The position numbers and the translations under genes are program-made. A DNA stretch of 6,546 nt, from NCBI GenBank assembly GCA_025464795.1, contig JAODNB010000230.1, forward strand, positions 1-6,546, written 5' to 3'. This stretch comes from Frankiales bacterium (GTDB lineage: Bacteria; Actinomycetota; Actinomycetes; Mycobacteriales; SCTD01). The notes under the pieces are model-generated. The model did not search any database. It had not been told where the DNA came from and saw only the letters and a list, made by a program, of their open reading frames with translations. Position 1 is the first letter of the stretch, and each line of letters begins with the position of its first letter. This document shows, piece by piece, positions 1 to 5,190 of the stretch.

Positions 1-146
1 AGCTCGAGGGCCTCAGCGAGCTCGGTCTCGTCGACGTCGACGCTGCTCGACTGGGCCTCGGCCCGGCGGGCCTTCAGCTCCTCGAGGCTGTCTTCTCCGA
101 GGTCGTCTGCCTCGGAACGGCGGGGGGTGTCGTAATCGGTAGCCAT
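1..146 (-). CDS. DUF4193 family protein, N-terminal part (gene runs off the left edge)
   Basis: The minus strand opens with ATG at 146-144 and stays open to the window edge, giving 48 codons. The peptide begins MATDYDTPRRSEADDLGEDS and continues with an acidic, Glu/Ala-rich stretch containing LEELKARRAEAQ and VDVDETE. This is the typical N-terminus of DUF4193, a small (about 100 aa) actinobacterial protein of unknown function. As I remember, M. tuberculosis Rv2699c is a member and the family's C-terminal half, outside this window, carries a Cys-rich probable metal-binding motif (CxxC pairs). No strong Shine-Dalgarno is visible; GAGATGAG lies about 10 nt upstream. The start is well supported by the conserved MATDYD beginning. 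The gene has the same orientation as the tetR operon, but 148 bp separate them, so co-transcription is uncertain. Confidence 0.85.
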   Translation of the reverse strand, partial: MATDYDTPRRSEADDLGEDSLEELKARRAEAQSSSVDVDETELAEALE

Positions 147-294
147 GGTCTTGGGCTCATCTCTGTCTTTGTGCGGCTTGCGGATTGCCTGAAGCGGCCG
201 GCCCGGGGGACAACGCACGGGGGCGTCGATCTGTGCCCGTTGGGGGCGAGAAATCTGGGTGATCTTCTGGGTGGAGCGGCAGAGGGTACCTGGA

Positions 295-876
295 TCAGTC
301 GGCGGAGCTGCCGTACGCGCCCCAGAGCAGGTCCGTCAGCAGCCCGGCAAGAGCGTCGCGCGAGCAGTCCTGCACCTCCAGCCAGCGTTCGCCTGCTGAC
401 TGGACCATGCCCACGATCCCGGCCGCCCACACGAACGAGCGAAGGTCCTCGGCCTCCAGGGCCAGCTCGTGCGCGATGCCGGCGGCCAGCAGCTCCTGCA
501 GCCGCCGCAGGAACCCGCGGACCTGCCCGTGGGCGGAGGCCGCCTCCTCGGACTGGACGAGGAACCGGTAGACCTGCGGCTGCTGCTCGATCGTGGCCAG
601 GTAGGTGTCGATCGTGCGGTGGACCCGCTCCCGCGGCGTGCCGCCACCCGTCAGCGCGTCGACGAGGGCGTCGAGCAGGCTGTCGGTGTGCCGTTCGGCC
701 AGCGCCGCGTACAGGCCGCTCTTGTCGCCGAAGTGCCGGTACAGGATCGGCTTCGTGATGCCGGCCTCAGCGGCGATGGCCGCCATGGAGGCCGACGCCC
801 CGTCCCGCTGCACGACGCGGTCCGCCGCGGCGAGAAGCACTTCTCGCCGGGCGTCCCGGTCCTGCAGGACCGTCAT
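295..876 (-). CDS. TetR/AcrR-family transcriptional regulator, likely repressor of its own operon
   Basis: A 193-aa protein of usual TetR length. Residues about 10-60 form the N-terminal DNA-binding domain. The helix-turn-helix is SMAAIAAEAGITKPILYRHF (30-49), followed by the usual GDKSGLYAAL. Residues about 65-193 are a helical ligand-binding and dimerisation domain of unrecognised specificity. The ATG (876-874) overlaps the TGA of the acyl-CoA dehydrogenase gene by one base (TGATG) and has no good Shine-Dalgarno, which points to translational coupling. A longer reading frame continues upstream, but it runs across the dehydrogenase in the wrong phase and is spurious; the conserved TetR domain starts just after this ATG. 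It is the last gene of the MBL-dehydrogenase-tetR operon. The two 17-bp palindromes upstream of that operon are its most likely operators (inference). TetR proteins beside acyl-CoA dehydrogenases often sense acyl-CoAs or the substrate, but no ligand can be read from this sequence. Confidence 0.93.
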   Translation of the reverse strand: MTVLQDRDARREVLLAAADRVVQRDGASASMAAIAAEAGITKPILYRHFGDKSGLYAALAERHTDSLLDALVDALTGGGTPRERVHRTIDTYLATIEQQPQVYRFLVQSEEAASAHGQVRGFLRRLQELLAAGIAHELALEAEDLRSFVWAAGIVGMVQSAGERWLEVQDCSRDALAGLLTDLLWGAYGSSAD

Positions 877-2135
877 CAGGGGATCTGGTGTCCGCTGATG
901 GCGCGCGAGATGATCAGGCGCTGGATCTCGGAGGTGCCCTCGAAGATCGTGTAGATCTTCGCGTCGCGGTGCCACCGCTCGACGGGGTACTCGCGGGTGT
1001 AGCCGTTGCCGCCGAGGATCTGGATGGCCTTGTCGGTGACCTCGACCGCGGTCTCGCCGGCGTACAGCTTGCTCATCGAGCCCTCGCCCGCCGTGAACGG
1101 CACCCCGTTGCGGCCCATCCAGGCGGCCCGCCACACCAGCAGGCGGGACGCGTCGATCTTGGTCTTCATGTCGGCGAGCTGGAACGCGATGCCCTGGTTC
1201 TGCACGATCGGACGGCCGAACTGCTCGCGGGTCTTGGAGTACTCGAGGGCGTACTCGTAGGCGGCGCGGGCGATGCCGACGGCCTGGGCGCCGACGGACG
1301 GGCGTGAGGCCTCGAAGGTCGCCATGGCGGCCTGGCCGCCCTTCTCCCGGGTGGACGCCAGCGTCTCGCCGCGCTCGATCGCCGCCATCCGCTCGCGACC
1401 CTTGGCGAGGCGCGCGTCGAGCTTCTCCTTGCCGCCGAGCAGCTGCGAGCCGGGGATCCGGCAGTTGTCGAGGATCACCTCGGACGTGTGGGAGGCGCGG
1501 ATGCCGTGCTTCTGGAACTTCTGGCCCTGGGCCAGGCCGCGGCCCTTGGAGTCCGGACCCAGGACGAAGGACGCCTGCCCGCGGGCCTTCAGCGCCGGGT
1601 CGACGGAGGCGACGACGACGTGCACGTCGGCGATGCCGCCGTTGGTGATCCAGGTCTTGACGCCGTTGAGGACCAACTCGTCGGTCTTCTCGTCGTACAC
1701 CGCTGTGGTCTTCATCGAGGAGACGTCGGAGCCGGCGTTCGGCTCCGACACCGCGAGGGCGCAGAGCTTCACGTCGTCCGGGGTGCCGAAGCACTGGGGC
1801 GCCCACTCGGCGAGCTGCTCCGGGGTGCCGTTGCCGAGGATGCCGGCGAGGCCGAGGGTCGTCCCGACGATCGACAGGCCGATGCCCGCGTCACCCCAGA
1901 ACAGCTCCTCCATCGTGATCGGCAGGCTGATGCCGGTCTCGTCCCCCCAGGTGCTGGCGAAGAAGTCGAGGGAGTAGATGCCCGCCTTCGCGGCCTCCTG
2001 GATGATCGGCCAGGGAGTCTCCTCGCGCTCGTCCCACTCCGAGGCAGCGGGGCGGATGACGTTGGTGGAGAACTCGTGCAGCCACTTCTGCAGCGTGACC
2101 TGGTCTTCGTTCAGCGAGAGGGAAAAGTCGGCCAT
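876..2135 (-). CDS. Acyl-CoA dehydrogenase (FadE-type flavoprotein)
   Basis: A 419-aa cytoplasmic FAD enzyme expected to introduce an alpha,beta double bond into an acyl-CoA, as in beta-oxidation or related catabolism. Family signature 1 is AVSEPNAGSDVSS (128-140), with S130 and S136 at the flavin/substrate-binding positions. Signature 2 spans 372-391 (QILGGNGY...ERWHRD). The likely catalytic base is E399 in IFEGTSEIQ, equivalent to E376 of medium-chain dehydrogenase. SKTREQFGRPI (300-310) is the usual C-terminal-domain motif. From signature 1 to the catalytic Glu there are about 29 residues more than in the medium-chain enzyme; the extra part is a charged, Lys/Arg/Glu-rich segment around 236-272. 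The ATG follows the MBL stop by 3 bp, with AGGAG at 2146-2150 inside the end of the MBL gene. Its stop overlaps the tetR start. Chain-length or substrate specificity cannot be assigned. Confidence 0.96.
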   Translation of the reverse strand: MADFSLSLNEDQVTLQKWLHEFSTNVIRPAASEWDEREETPWPIIQEAAKAGIYSLDFFASTWGDETGISLPITMEELFWGDAGIGLSIVGTTLGLAGILGNGTPEQLAEWAPQCFGTPDDVKLCALAVSEPNAGSDVSSMKTTAVYDEKTDELVLNGVKTWITNGGIADVHVVVASVDPALKARGQASFVLGPDSKGRGLAQGQKFQKHGIRASHTSEVILDNCRIPGSQLLGGKEKLDARLAKGRERMAAIERGETLASTREKGGQAAMATFEASRPSVGAQAVGIARAAYEYALEYSKTREQFGRPIVQNQGIAFQLADMKTKIDASRLLVWRAAWMGRNGVPFTAGEGSMSKLYAGETAVEVTDKAIQILGGNGYTREYPVERWHRDAKIYTIFEGTSEIQRLIISRAISGHQIP

Positions 2136-2138
2136 GTC

Positions 2139-3191
2139 TTAGACGCTCCTGTGGGTGATCGAGCCGGAGACGAAGGTGGGCTTCGTGCCGGGGAAGTACG
2201 GGGACGGGGTGAGCTCTGAGCTGGGGAGGAACTGCGGGAAGTCCGCGTTCCGCTGCGACTGGTCGACGATCGACTTCTCCTTGAGGAGGGAGTTGTACTG
2301 GTCGGCCAGGCCTTCGGGGGTGTTGGTGTTGAGGATGAACTCGCGGCCCCAGGTCCTGGCCGACTTGGCGACGCCGGGGATCTTCGAGTGCTCGGGGACC
2401 ATCGCCTCGACGGCGATGACGTTCTCGCTGACCGCCCACACGCCGTCGTTCGTGCTGAGGACGAGCGACTGGTTGCCGAAGGTGTGCCCGGGGGTCGCCA
2501 GGAGCGCGACCCCGGGACCGAGCAGGACGTCGCCGTCGATCGCGGCGACGGCTTCGAGCCGCAGGTCCGCGTAGGTCTCCGGCTGGTACCAGGGCAGCTG
2601 CAGCGGGTGCAGGTCGGCGATCGCGTCGAGCTCGTCGCGCTGCACGACGAGCTTGGCGTTCGGGAAGGCGCCGGGCTCGGTGGAGGTGCCGATCCAGCGG
2701 CGGACGTCCTGCGTGTGCAGGTGGTCGAAGGCGAGGTAGGTGACCTCCTCGGGCGCGATGCCGAGCGCGGCCAGGTTCTCGAGCACCGTGCCGTGCCGGG
2801 TGACGATGCGGTCCTGCACGAACCCGGGTGTCTGCGCGTTCAAGCGGGCGAAGTACGGCGTGTACTCCCCGCGCTCGTGGTCGCTCGGCTCGAAGACAAG
2901 CACGTTGCCGGGCCAGCGGATCACGAGCATCCGGTTGGTGATCGACAGGTAGGGCGAGGGCGTCAGGGCCGCGCGCCACAACCCGAAGCGAGTCGGGTAC
3001 GGCAGGGTGACGAGGTCCTTGGTGACCACCTCGGCCGGCTTCCCGGTGGTGAGGAAGTCGGCCCGGAACGCCGCTGCCGCCGCGGGGATCTGGCGCAGCT
3101 GGACGCCGTAGGGCGCCGCGCGGTCGACAGCGTCGAACGCGTCGATGCGGGTGCCGACGCCGGGGGCGTCGCGCAGCTCTGTGACGGTCAC
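2139..3191 (-). CDS. Metallo-beta-lactamase-fold hydrolase with altered metal-binding motif
   Basis: A 350-aa protein with no signal peptide, so probably cytoplasmic. It is recognised as MBL fold by FDHLHTQD (155-162), LLATPGHTFGNQSLVL (230-245) and the following strand VWAVSENVI (251-259). In canonical members the first motif is HxHxDH and a later Asp bridges the two metals. Here H157, H159 and H236 are kept, but the DH pair reads Q161-D162 and the later position reads SEN. It may bind one metal, use a different ligand set, or be non-hydrolytic. The C-terminal third (about 265-350) matches no domain I recognise. The start is GTG at 3191, set by AGGAGG at 3197-3202 with a 5-nt spacer. It is the first gene of the operon with the dehydrogenase and TetR genes. 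Lactonase, thioesterase or esterase activity would fit the context but is not shown by the sequence. Confidence 0.85.
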   Translation of the reverse strand: MTVTELRDAPGVGTRIDAFDAVDRAAPYGVQLRQIPAAAAAFRADFLTTGKPAEVVTKDLVTLPYPTRFGLWRAALTPSPYLSITNRMLVIRWPGNVLVFEPSDHERGEYTPYFARLNAQTPGFVQDRIVTRHGTVLENLAALGIAPEEVTYLAFDHLHTQDVRRWIGTSTEPGAFPNAKLVVQRDELDAIADLHPLQLPWYQPETYADLRLEAVAAIDGDVLLGPGVALLATPGHTFGNQSLVLSTNDGVWAVSENVIAVEAMVPEHSKIPGVAKSARTWGREFILNTNTPEGLADQYNSLLKEKSIVDQSQRNADFPQFLPSSELTPSPYFPGTKPTFVSGSITHRSV

Positions 3192-3196
3192 TCTGG

Positions 3197-3202
3197 CCTC
3201 CT
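3197..3202 (-). promoter_or_regulatory. Strong ribosome binding site for the MBL gene
   Basis: AGGAGG on the minus strand, 5 nt before the GTG at 3191. It fixes the non-ATG start of the MBL gene. Its first base is also the last base of the left 17-bp palindrome, so a bound repressor would sit directly against it. Confidence 0.85.
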
Positions 3203-3218
3203 GTTACCGCCGGTAACA
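3202..3218. promoter_or_regulatory. Operator candidate 1, perfect 17-bp palindrome, on the MBL operon side
   Basis: TGTTACCGCCGGTAACA is an exact inverted repeat with 8-bp arms around a central C. It lies over the predicted -10/transcription start of the MBL-dehydrogenase-tetR operon and abuts its ribosome binding site. An identical copy lies 59 bp away, centre to centre. Size and symmetry fit a TetR-dimer operator, and a tetR gene is in the operon it precedes. Binding is inferred, not demonstrated. Confidence 0.82.
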
Positions 3219-3244
3219 GTGGCCTCCGCAGCGCGTCGTGTCAA
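3216..3244 (-). promoter_or_regulatory. Predicted promoter of the MBL-dehydrogenase-tetR operon
   Basis: On the minus strand, TTGACA (3244-3239) is a perfect -35 box. With a 17-bp spacer the -10 is CACTGT (3221-3216), weak but keeping the A2 and T6 positions. Transcription would start near 3209, giving a leader of about 18 nt that contains the AGGAGG. The operator palindrome covers the -10 and the start point, which fits repression. Confidence 0.55.
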
Positions 3245-3252
3245 GCGTCACC

Positions 3253-3281
3253 TTGACATCTGTTACCGCCGGTAACACCGT
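3253..3281 (+). promoter_or_regulatory. Predicted promoter of the alpha/beta hydrolase gene
   Basis: A perfect -35 TTGACA (3253-3258), a 17-bp spacer and a -10-like CACCGT (3276-3281) stand 6 nt before the ATG at 3288. This spacing would place the transcription start at the ATG itself, giving a leaderless mRNA. The AGGAG at 3282-3286 is only 1 nt from the ATG, too close to act as a normal Shine-Dalgarno. The second operator palindrome fills the spacer and enters the -10. Confidence 0.55.
3261..3277. promoter_or_regulatory. Operator candidate 2, perfect 17-bp palindrome, on the hydrolase side
   Basis: An exact second copy of TGTTACCGCCGGTAACA, 2 bp downstream of the hydrolase -35 box. Occupancy would block RNA polymerase. 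With copy 1 it suggests that a single regulator controls both divergent transcripts. I saw no further copy of the full palindrome in the window. Confidence 0.82.
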
Positions 3282-3287
3282 AGGAGC

Positions 3288-4184
3288 ATGGCTGAGGTAC
3301 GCGTTGACGAGCTGTCCGTGCACGGCAACCTGGTGCGCTACGCCCACGCGGGCACGCGCGGCCCGGTCGTCGTCCTGATCCACGGCATCGCCTCGCGCGC
3401 TGCGCAGTGGGAGCAGGTGATGGCGACCCTGGGCGACCACTACCGGGTGATCGCGCCCGACCTGCTCGGTCACGGCCTGTCCGCCAAGCCCCGTGGCGAC
3501 TACTCCCTCGGCGCGCACGCCTGCGGCGTCCGCGACCTGCTGGCGTCACTCGGTCACGACCGGGTCAGCCTCGTCGGCCACAGCCTCGGCGGCGGCATCG
3601 CGATGCAGTTCGCCTACCAGTTCCCGGAGCGCATCGAGCGGCTCGCGCTGGTCAGCGCCGGTGGCCTCGGCCCCGAGGTCTCGCCCTTTTTGCGCGCCGC
3701 CACCCTTCCCGGTGCGGAGCTCGTGCTCCCCCTCATCGCCGGCTCCTGGGTCCGCAAGGCCGGCCGCGGCCTCGACAGCGTCGTCGGACGGTTCGTGCCG
3801 GCGGGCCTGCGCGAAGCCCTGGTCGGCTTCGGCTCGCTCGGGGACCCCGCCACTCGCGAGGCCTTCGTCCACACGGCCCGCTCTGTCATCGACGTCCGGG
3901 GCCAACGCGTCGACGGCCGCGACCGGCTCTACCTCGCGACGGACCTGCCGCTGCTCGTCGTCTGGGGCGGCAAGGACGCGATCATCCCCGTCCAGCACGG
4001 GCTCACGGTCGCTGAGTCGCTGCCGTCGGCTCGGCTCGAGGTCTTCGCGCAGTCCGGGCACTTCCCGCACCTCACGGAGCCGCGACGGCTCGCGACGCTG
4101 CTGCACGACTGGATCAGCAGCACCGAGGCCGCCCAGCTCGACGCGCACTCCCTCACGCAGCGGCTGCGCCAGCCCGTCGCCTAA
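3288..4184 (+). CDS. Alpha/beta-fold hydrolase
   Basis: A 298-aa single-domain alpha/beta hydrolase without a signal peptide, so probably cytoplasmic. The oxyanion-hole HG is at 32-33 (VVVLIHGIASRAAQW). The nucleophile elbow GHSLGGG (97-103) gives S99. The probable acid is D230 (VVWGGKDAIIP) and the catalytic His is H258 (AQSGHFPHL), so the Ser-Asp-His triad is complete. RVIAPDLLGHGLSAKP (53-68) is typical of esterases, lipases and meta-cleavage-product hydrolases. The sequence reminds me strongly of M. tuberculosis Rv2715, including the MQFAYQFP segment; this is unchecked. The substrate is unknown. It is divergent from the MBL-dehydrogenase-tetR operon across 96 bp and shares the duplicated operator, so it probably belongs to the same pathway, supplying or consuming an ester or C-C cleavage product. 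Its TAA overlaps the stop of the convergent DUF3105 gene. Confidence 0.93.
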   Translation: MAEVRVDELSVHGNLVRYAHAGTRGPVVVLIHGIASRAAQWEQVMATLGDHYRVIAPDLLGHGLSAKPRGDYSLGAHACGVRDLLASLGHDRVSLVGHSLGGGIAMQFAYQFPERIERLALVSAGGLGPEVSPFLRAATLPGAELVLPLIAGSWVRKAGRGLDSVVGRFVPAGLREALVGFGSLGDPATREAFVHTARSVIDVRGQRVDGRDRLYLATDLPLLVVWGGKDAIIPVQHGLTVAESLPSARLEVFAQSGHFPHLTEPRRLATLLHDWISSTEAAQLDAHSLTQRLRQPVA

Positions 4185-4747
4185 CCGCGCAGCGACTCGT
4201 CGTAGGCCAGCGCCTGCTCGAGGGTCGCGCCGTTCTGCGTGCAGCCGGCGCCCTGCTCCCCGCCCTGGTTGCCGCCGGCGTACTGGCGAATGAACGCCAG
4301 CAGTCGCGGGTCGTCGACGCTCTGGACCTTCAGCTGCAGCCCCCACGTCGAGGCGATGACCGGGGAGTCCTGACCGGGGTAGGGCGACACCATCACGTAG
4401 TTGACGCTCGTCTCGTGGAGCAGCGCGAGCTTCGCGATGTCCGCTGCCGCAAGGGAAGGCTGGTAGGTCAGCCAGATCCCACCGTGCTCCTCGGAGTGGA
4501 CGGCGTTCTCCTTCGGCAGCTCAGCGGTGTAGACGACGCACTGCAGCCAGGCCGCCGCGTGCTTCCCACCCACCGGCGGCGACTGCGGATAGCTGTACGG
4601 GTACTCGCCCTTCTTCAGGTGCTCGTGGCTGAGCCCGGTGAACGACTGGATCCCGGCTGCCGCCGTCGGCTTCGGCGTCGAGGAGCCGCCGCCCCCGCAC
4701 GCGGTCAGCAGCAGGACGACGGCTGCGAGAGCAGGAGGTAAGCGCAC
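4181..4747 (-). CDS. DUF3105 family lipoprotein
   Basis: A 188-aa probable membrane-anchored lipoprotein. Residues 1-16 form a short hydrophobic signal peptide with one Arg, followed by the lipobox LTAC, placing the lipidated cysteine at C17. A Gly/Ser/Pro/Thr-rich linker follows (18-32), then a DUF3105 domain at about 35-188. Landmarks are LSHEHL (39-44), PPVGGKHAAAW (57-67) and NAVHSEEHGGIWLTY (81-95), with conserved histidines H41, H43, H63, H84 and H88. C70 and C169 could form a disulfide. The function of the family is not established; the histidine pattern suggests metal binding (inference). The start is GTG at 4747, directly before the signal peptide, with no Shine-Dalgarno but a TANNNT box 6 nt upstream, so it may be leaderless. 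It is divergent from ohr across only 29 bp. Confidence 0.87.
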   Translation of the reverse strand: MRLPPALAAVVLLLTACGGGGSSTPKPTAAAGIQSFTGLSHEHLKKGEYPYSYPQSPPVGGKHAAAWLQCVVYTAELPKENAVHSEEHGGIWLTYQPSLAAADIAKLALLHETSVNYVMVSPYPGQDSPVIASTWGLQLKVQSVDDPRLLAFIRQYAGGNQGGEQGAGCTQNGATLEQALAYDESLRG

Positions 4748-4753
4748 CGCAAG

Positions 4754-4759
4754 ACCGTA
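4754..4759 (-). promoter_or_regulatory. Predicted -10 box for the DUF3105 gene
   Basis: TACGGT on the minus strand matches the actinobacterial -10 TANNNT and ends 6 nt before the GTG at 4747. That spacing puts the transcription start on the start codon. There is no recognisable -35 box; at the expected distance the promoter would extend into the beginning of ohr. Confidence 0.45.
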
Positions 4760-4764
4760 CGTGA

Positions 4765-4770
4765 CACCAT
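4765..4770 (+). promoter_or_regulatory. Possible -10 box for ohr
   Basis: CACCAT lies 6 nt before the ATG at 4777, the same arrangement as CACCGT before the hydrolase ATG. There is no Shine-Dalgarno for ohr and no -35 match. The box overlaps the left part of a 14-bp palindrome. The call is weak and rests mainly on position. Confidence 0.3.
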
Positions 4771-4780
4771 CCGCGGATGG
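4767..4780. repeat. Perfect 14-bp palindrome over the ohr start codon
   Basis: CCATCCGCGGATGG is an exact inverted repeat covering the ohr ATG (4777-4779) and part of the divergent DUF3105/ohr promoter region. It could be an operator. However, it is GC-rich, short and partly coding, so chance is possible. It does not resemble the AT-rich OhrR operators I know. Confidence 0.6.
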
Positions 4781-5190
4781 ATGCGATGTACACGGCCGTG
4801 GCCACAGCCCGCGGCGGACGTGAGGGCGAGGTCGTCAGCGACGACGGCGTCATCGACCTCATGCTCGCCGTCCCGAAGGAGATGGGCGGCCCCGGTGGCG
4901 ACGCCAGCAACCCGGAGCAGCTGTTCGCCGCCGGCTACTCCGCCTGCTTCCACTCCGCGCTGAAGCTCGTCGCCGGCAAGGCGAAGGTCGACGTCACGGG
5001 CTCCTCGATCACCGCGCACGTCAGCATCGGTGCGGACGATCAGGGCTTCGGTCTCGCCGTCTCCCTGGTCGGTGCGTTCCCGACGCTGTCGGCCGAGCAG
5101 GGCCAGGAGCTGATGGAGAAGGCGCACCAGGTCTGCCCCTACTCCCGCGCCACGCGCGGCAACATCGAGGTCTCCCTCTCCGTCTCCTAA
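4777..5190 (+). CDS. ohr: Organic hydroperoxide resistance protein (Ohr, OsmC/Ohr family peroxidase)
   Basis: A 137-aa protein of typical Ohr length. Ohr is a cytoplasmic homodimer that reduces organic and fatty-acid hydroperoxides through a reactive cysteine, usually recycled by lipoylated proteins. The catalytic set is complete: C57 in NPEQLFAAGYSACF (45-58), resolving C120 in HQVCPYSRATRGNI (117-130), R15 in GGREG and E47 in NPEQ. These match R19, E51, C61 and C125 of the Xylella enzyme. The VCPYS.ATRGN pattern favours Ohr over OsmC. The ATG at 4777 gives MDAMYTA, matching the usual distance from Met to the YTA motif; an in-frame ATG at 4786 is an alternative. No Shine-Dalgarno precedes either. 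No ohrR gene is beside it. Its TAA overlaps the glgC stop. Confidence 0.95.
   Translation: MDAMYTAVATARGGREGEVVSDDGVIDLMLAVPKEMGGPGGDASNPEQLFAAGYSACFHSALKLVAGKAKVDVTGSSITAHVSIGADDQGFGLAVSLVGAFPTLSAEQGQELMEKAHQVCPYSRATRGNIEVSLSVS

Noticed and set aside
147..294. The 148-bp gap between tetR and the DUF4193 gene, examined for a small gene, RNA or promoter
   Set aside because: No conserved small protein, convincing hairpin or -35/-10 pair was seen. A DUF4193 promoter must be near but cannot be placed with confidence.
277..313. Inverted repeat CGGCAG ... CTGCCG near the tetR stop as a terminator
   Set aside because: Arms are 6 bp with a 25-nt loop, no T-tract follows, and the second arm lies inside the tetR coding sequence.
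877..1806. An upstream extension of the tetR reading frame giving a 503-aa protein
   Set aside because: The added part is an Arg/Pro-rich off-frame reading of the acyl-CoA dehydrogenase. The TetR domain begins directly after the ATG at 876.
2388..3275. A 295-codon open frame on the plus strand, antisense to the MBL gene and crossing the promoter region
   Set aside because: It reads through the divergent promoter and both operators, has no domain, and its composition is that of a frame shadow.
4156..4168. Palindrome CGCAGCGGCTGCG near the end of the alpha/beta hydrolase gene as a terminator
   Set aside because: The stem is only 5 bp around a 3-nt loop, it lies within coding sequence, and no T-tract follows. 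Such short GC palindromes are expected often in this composition.
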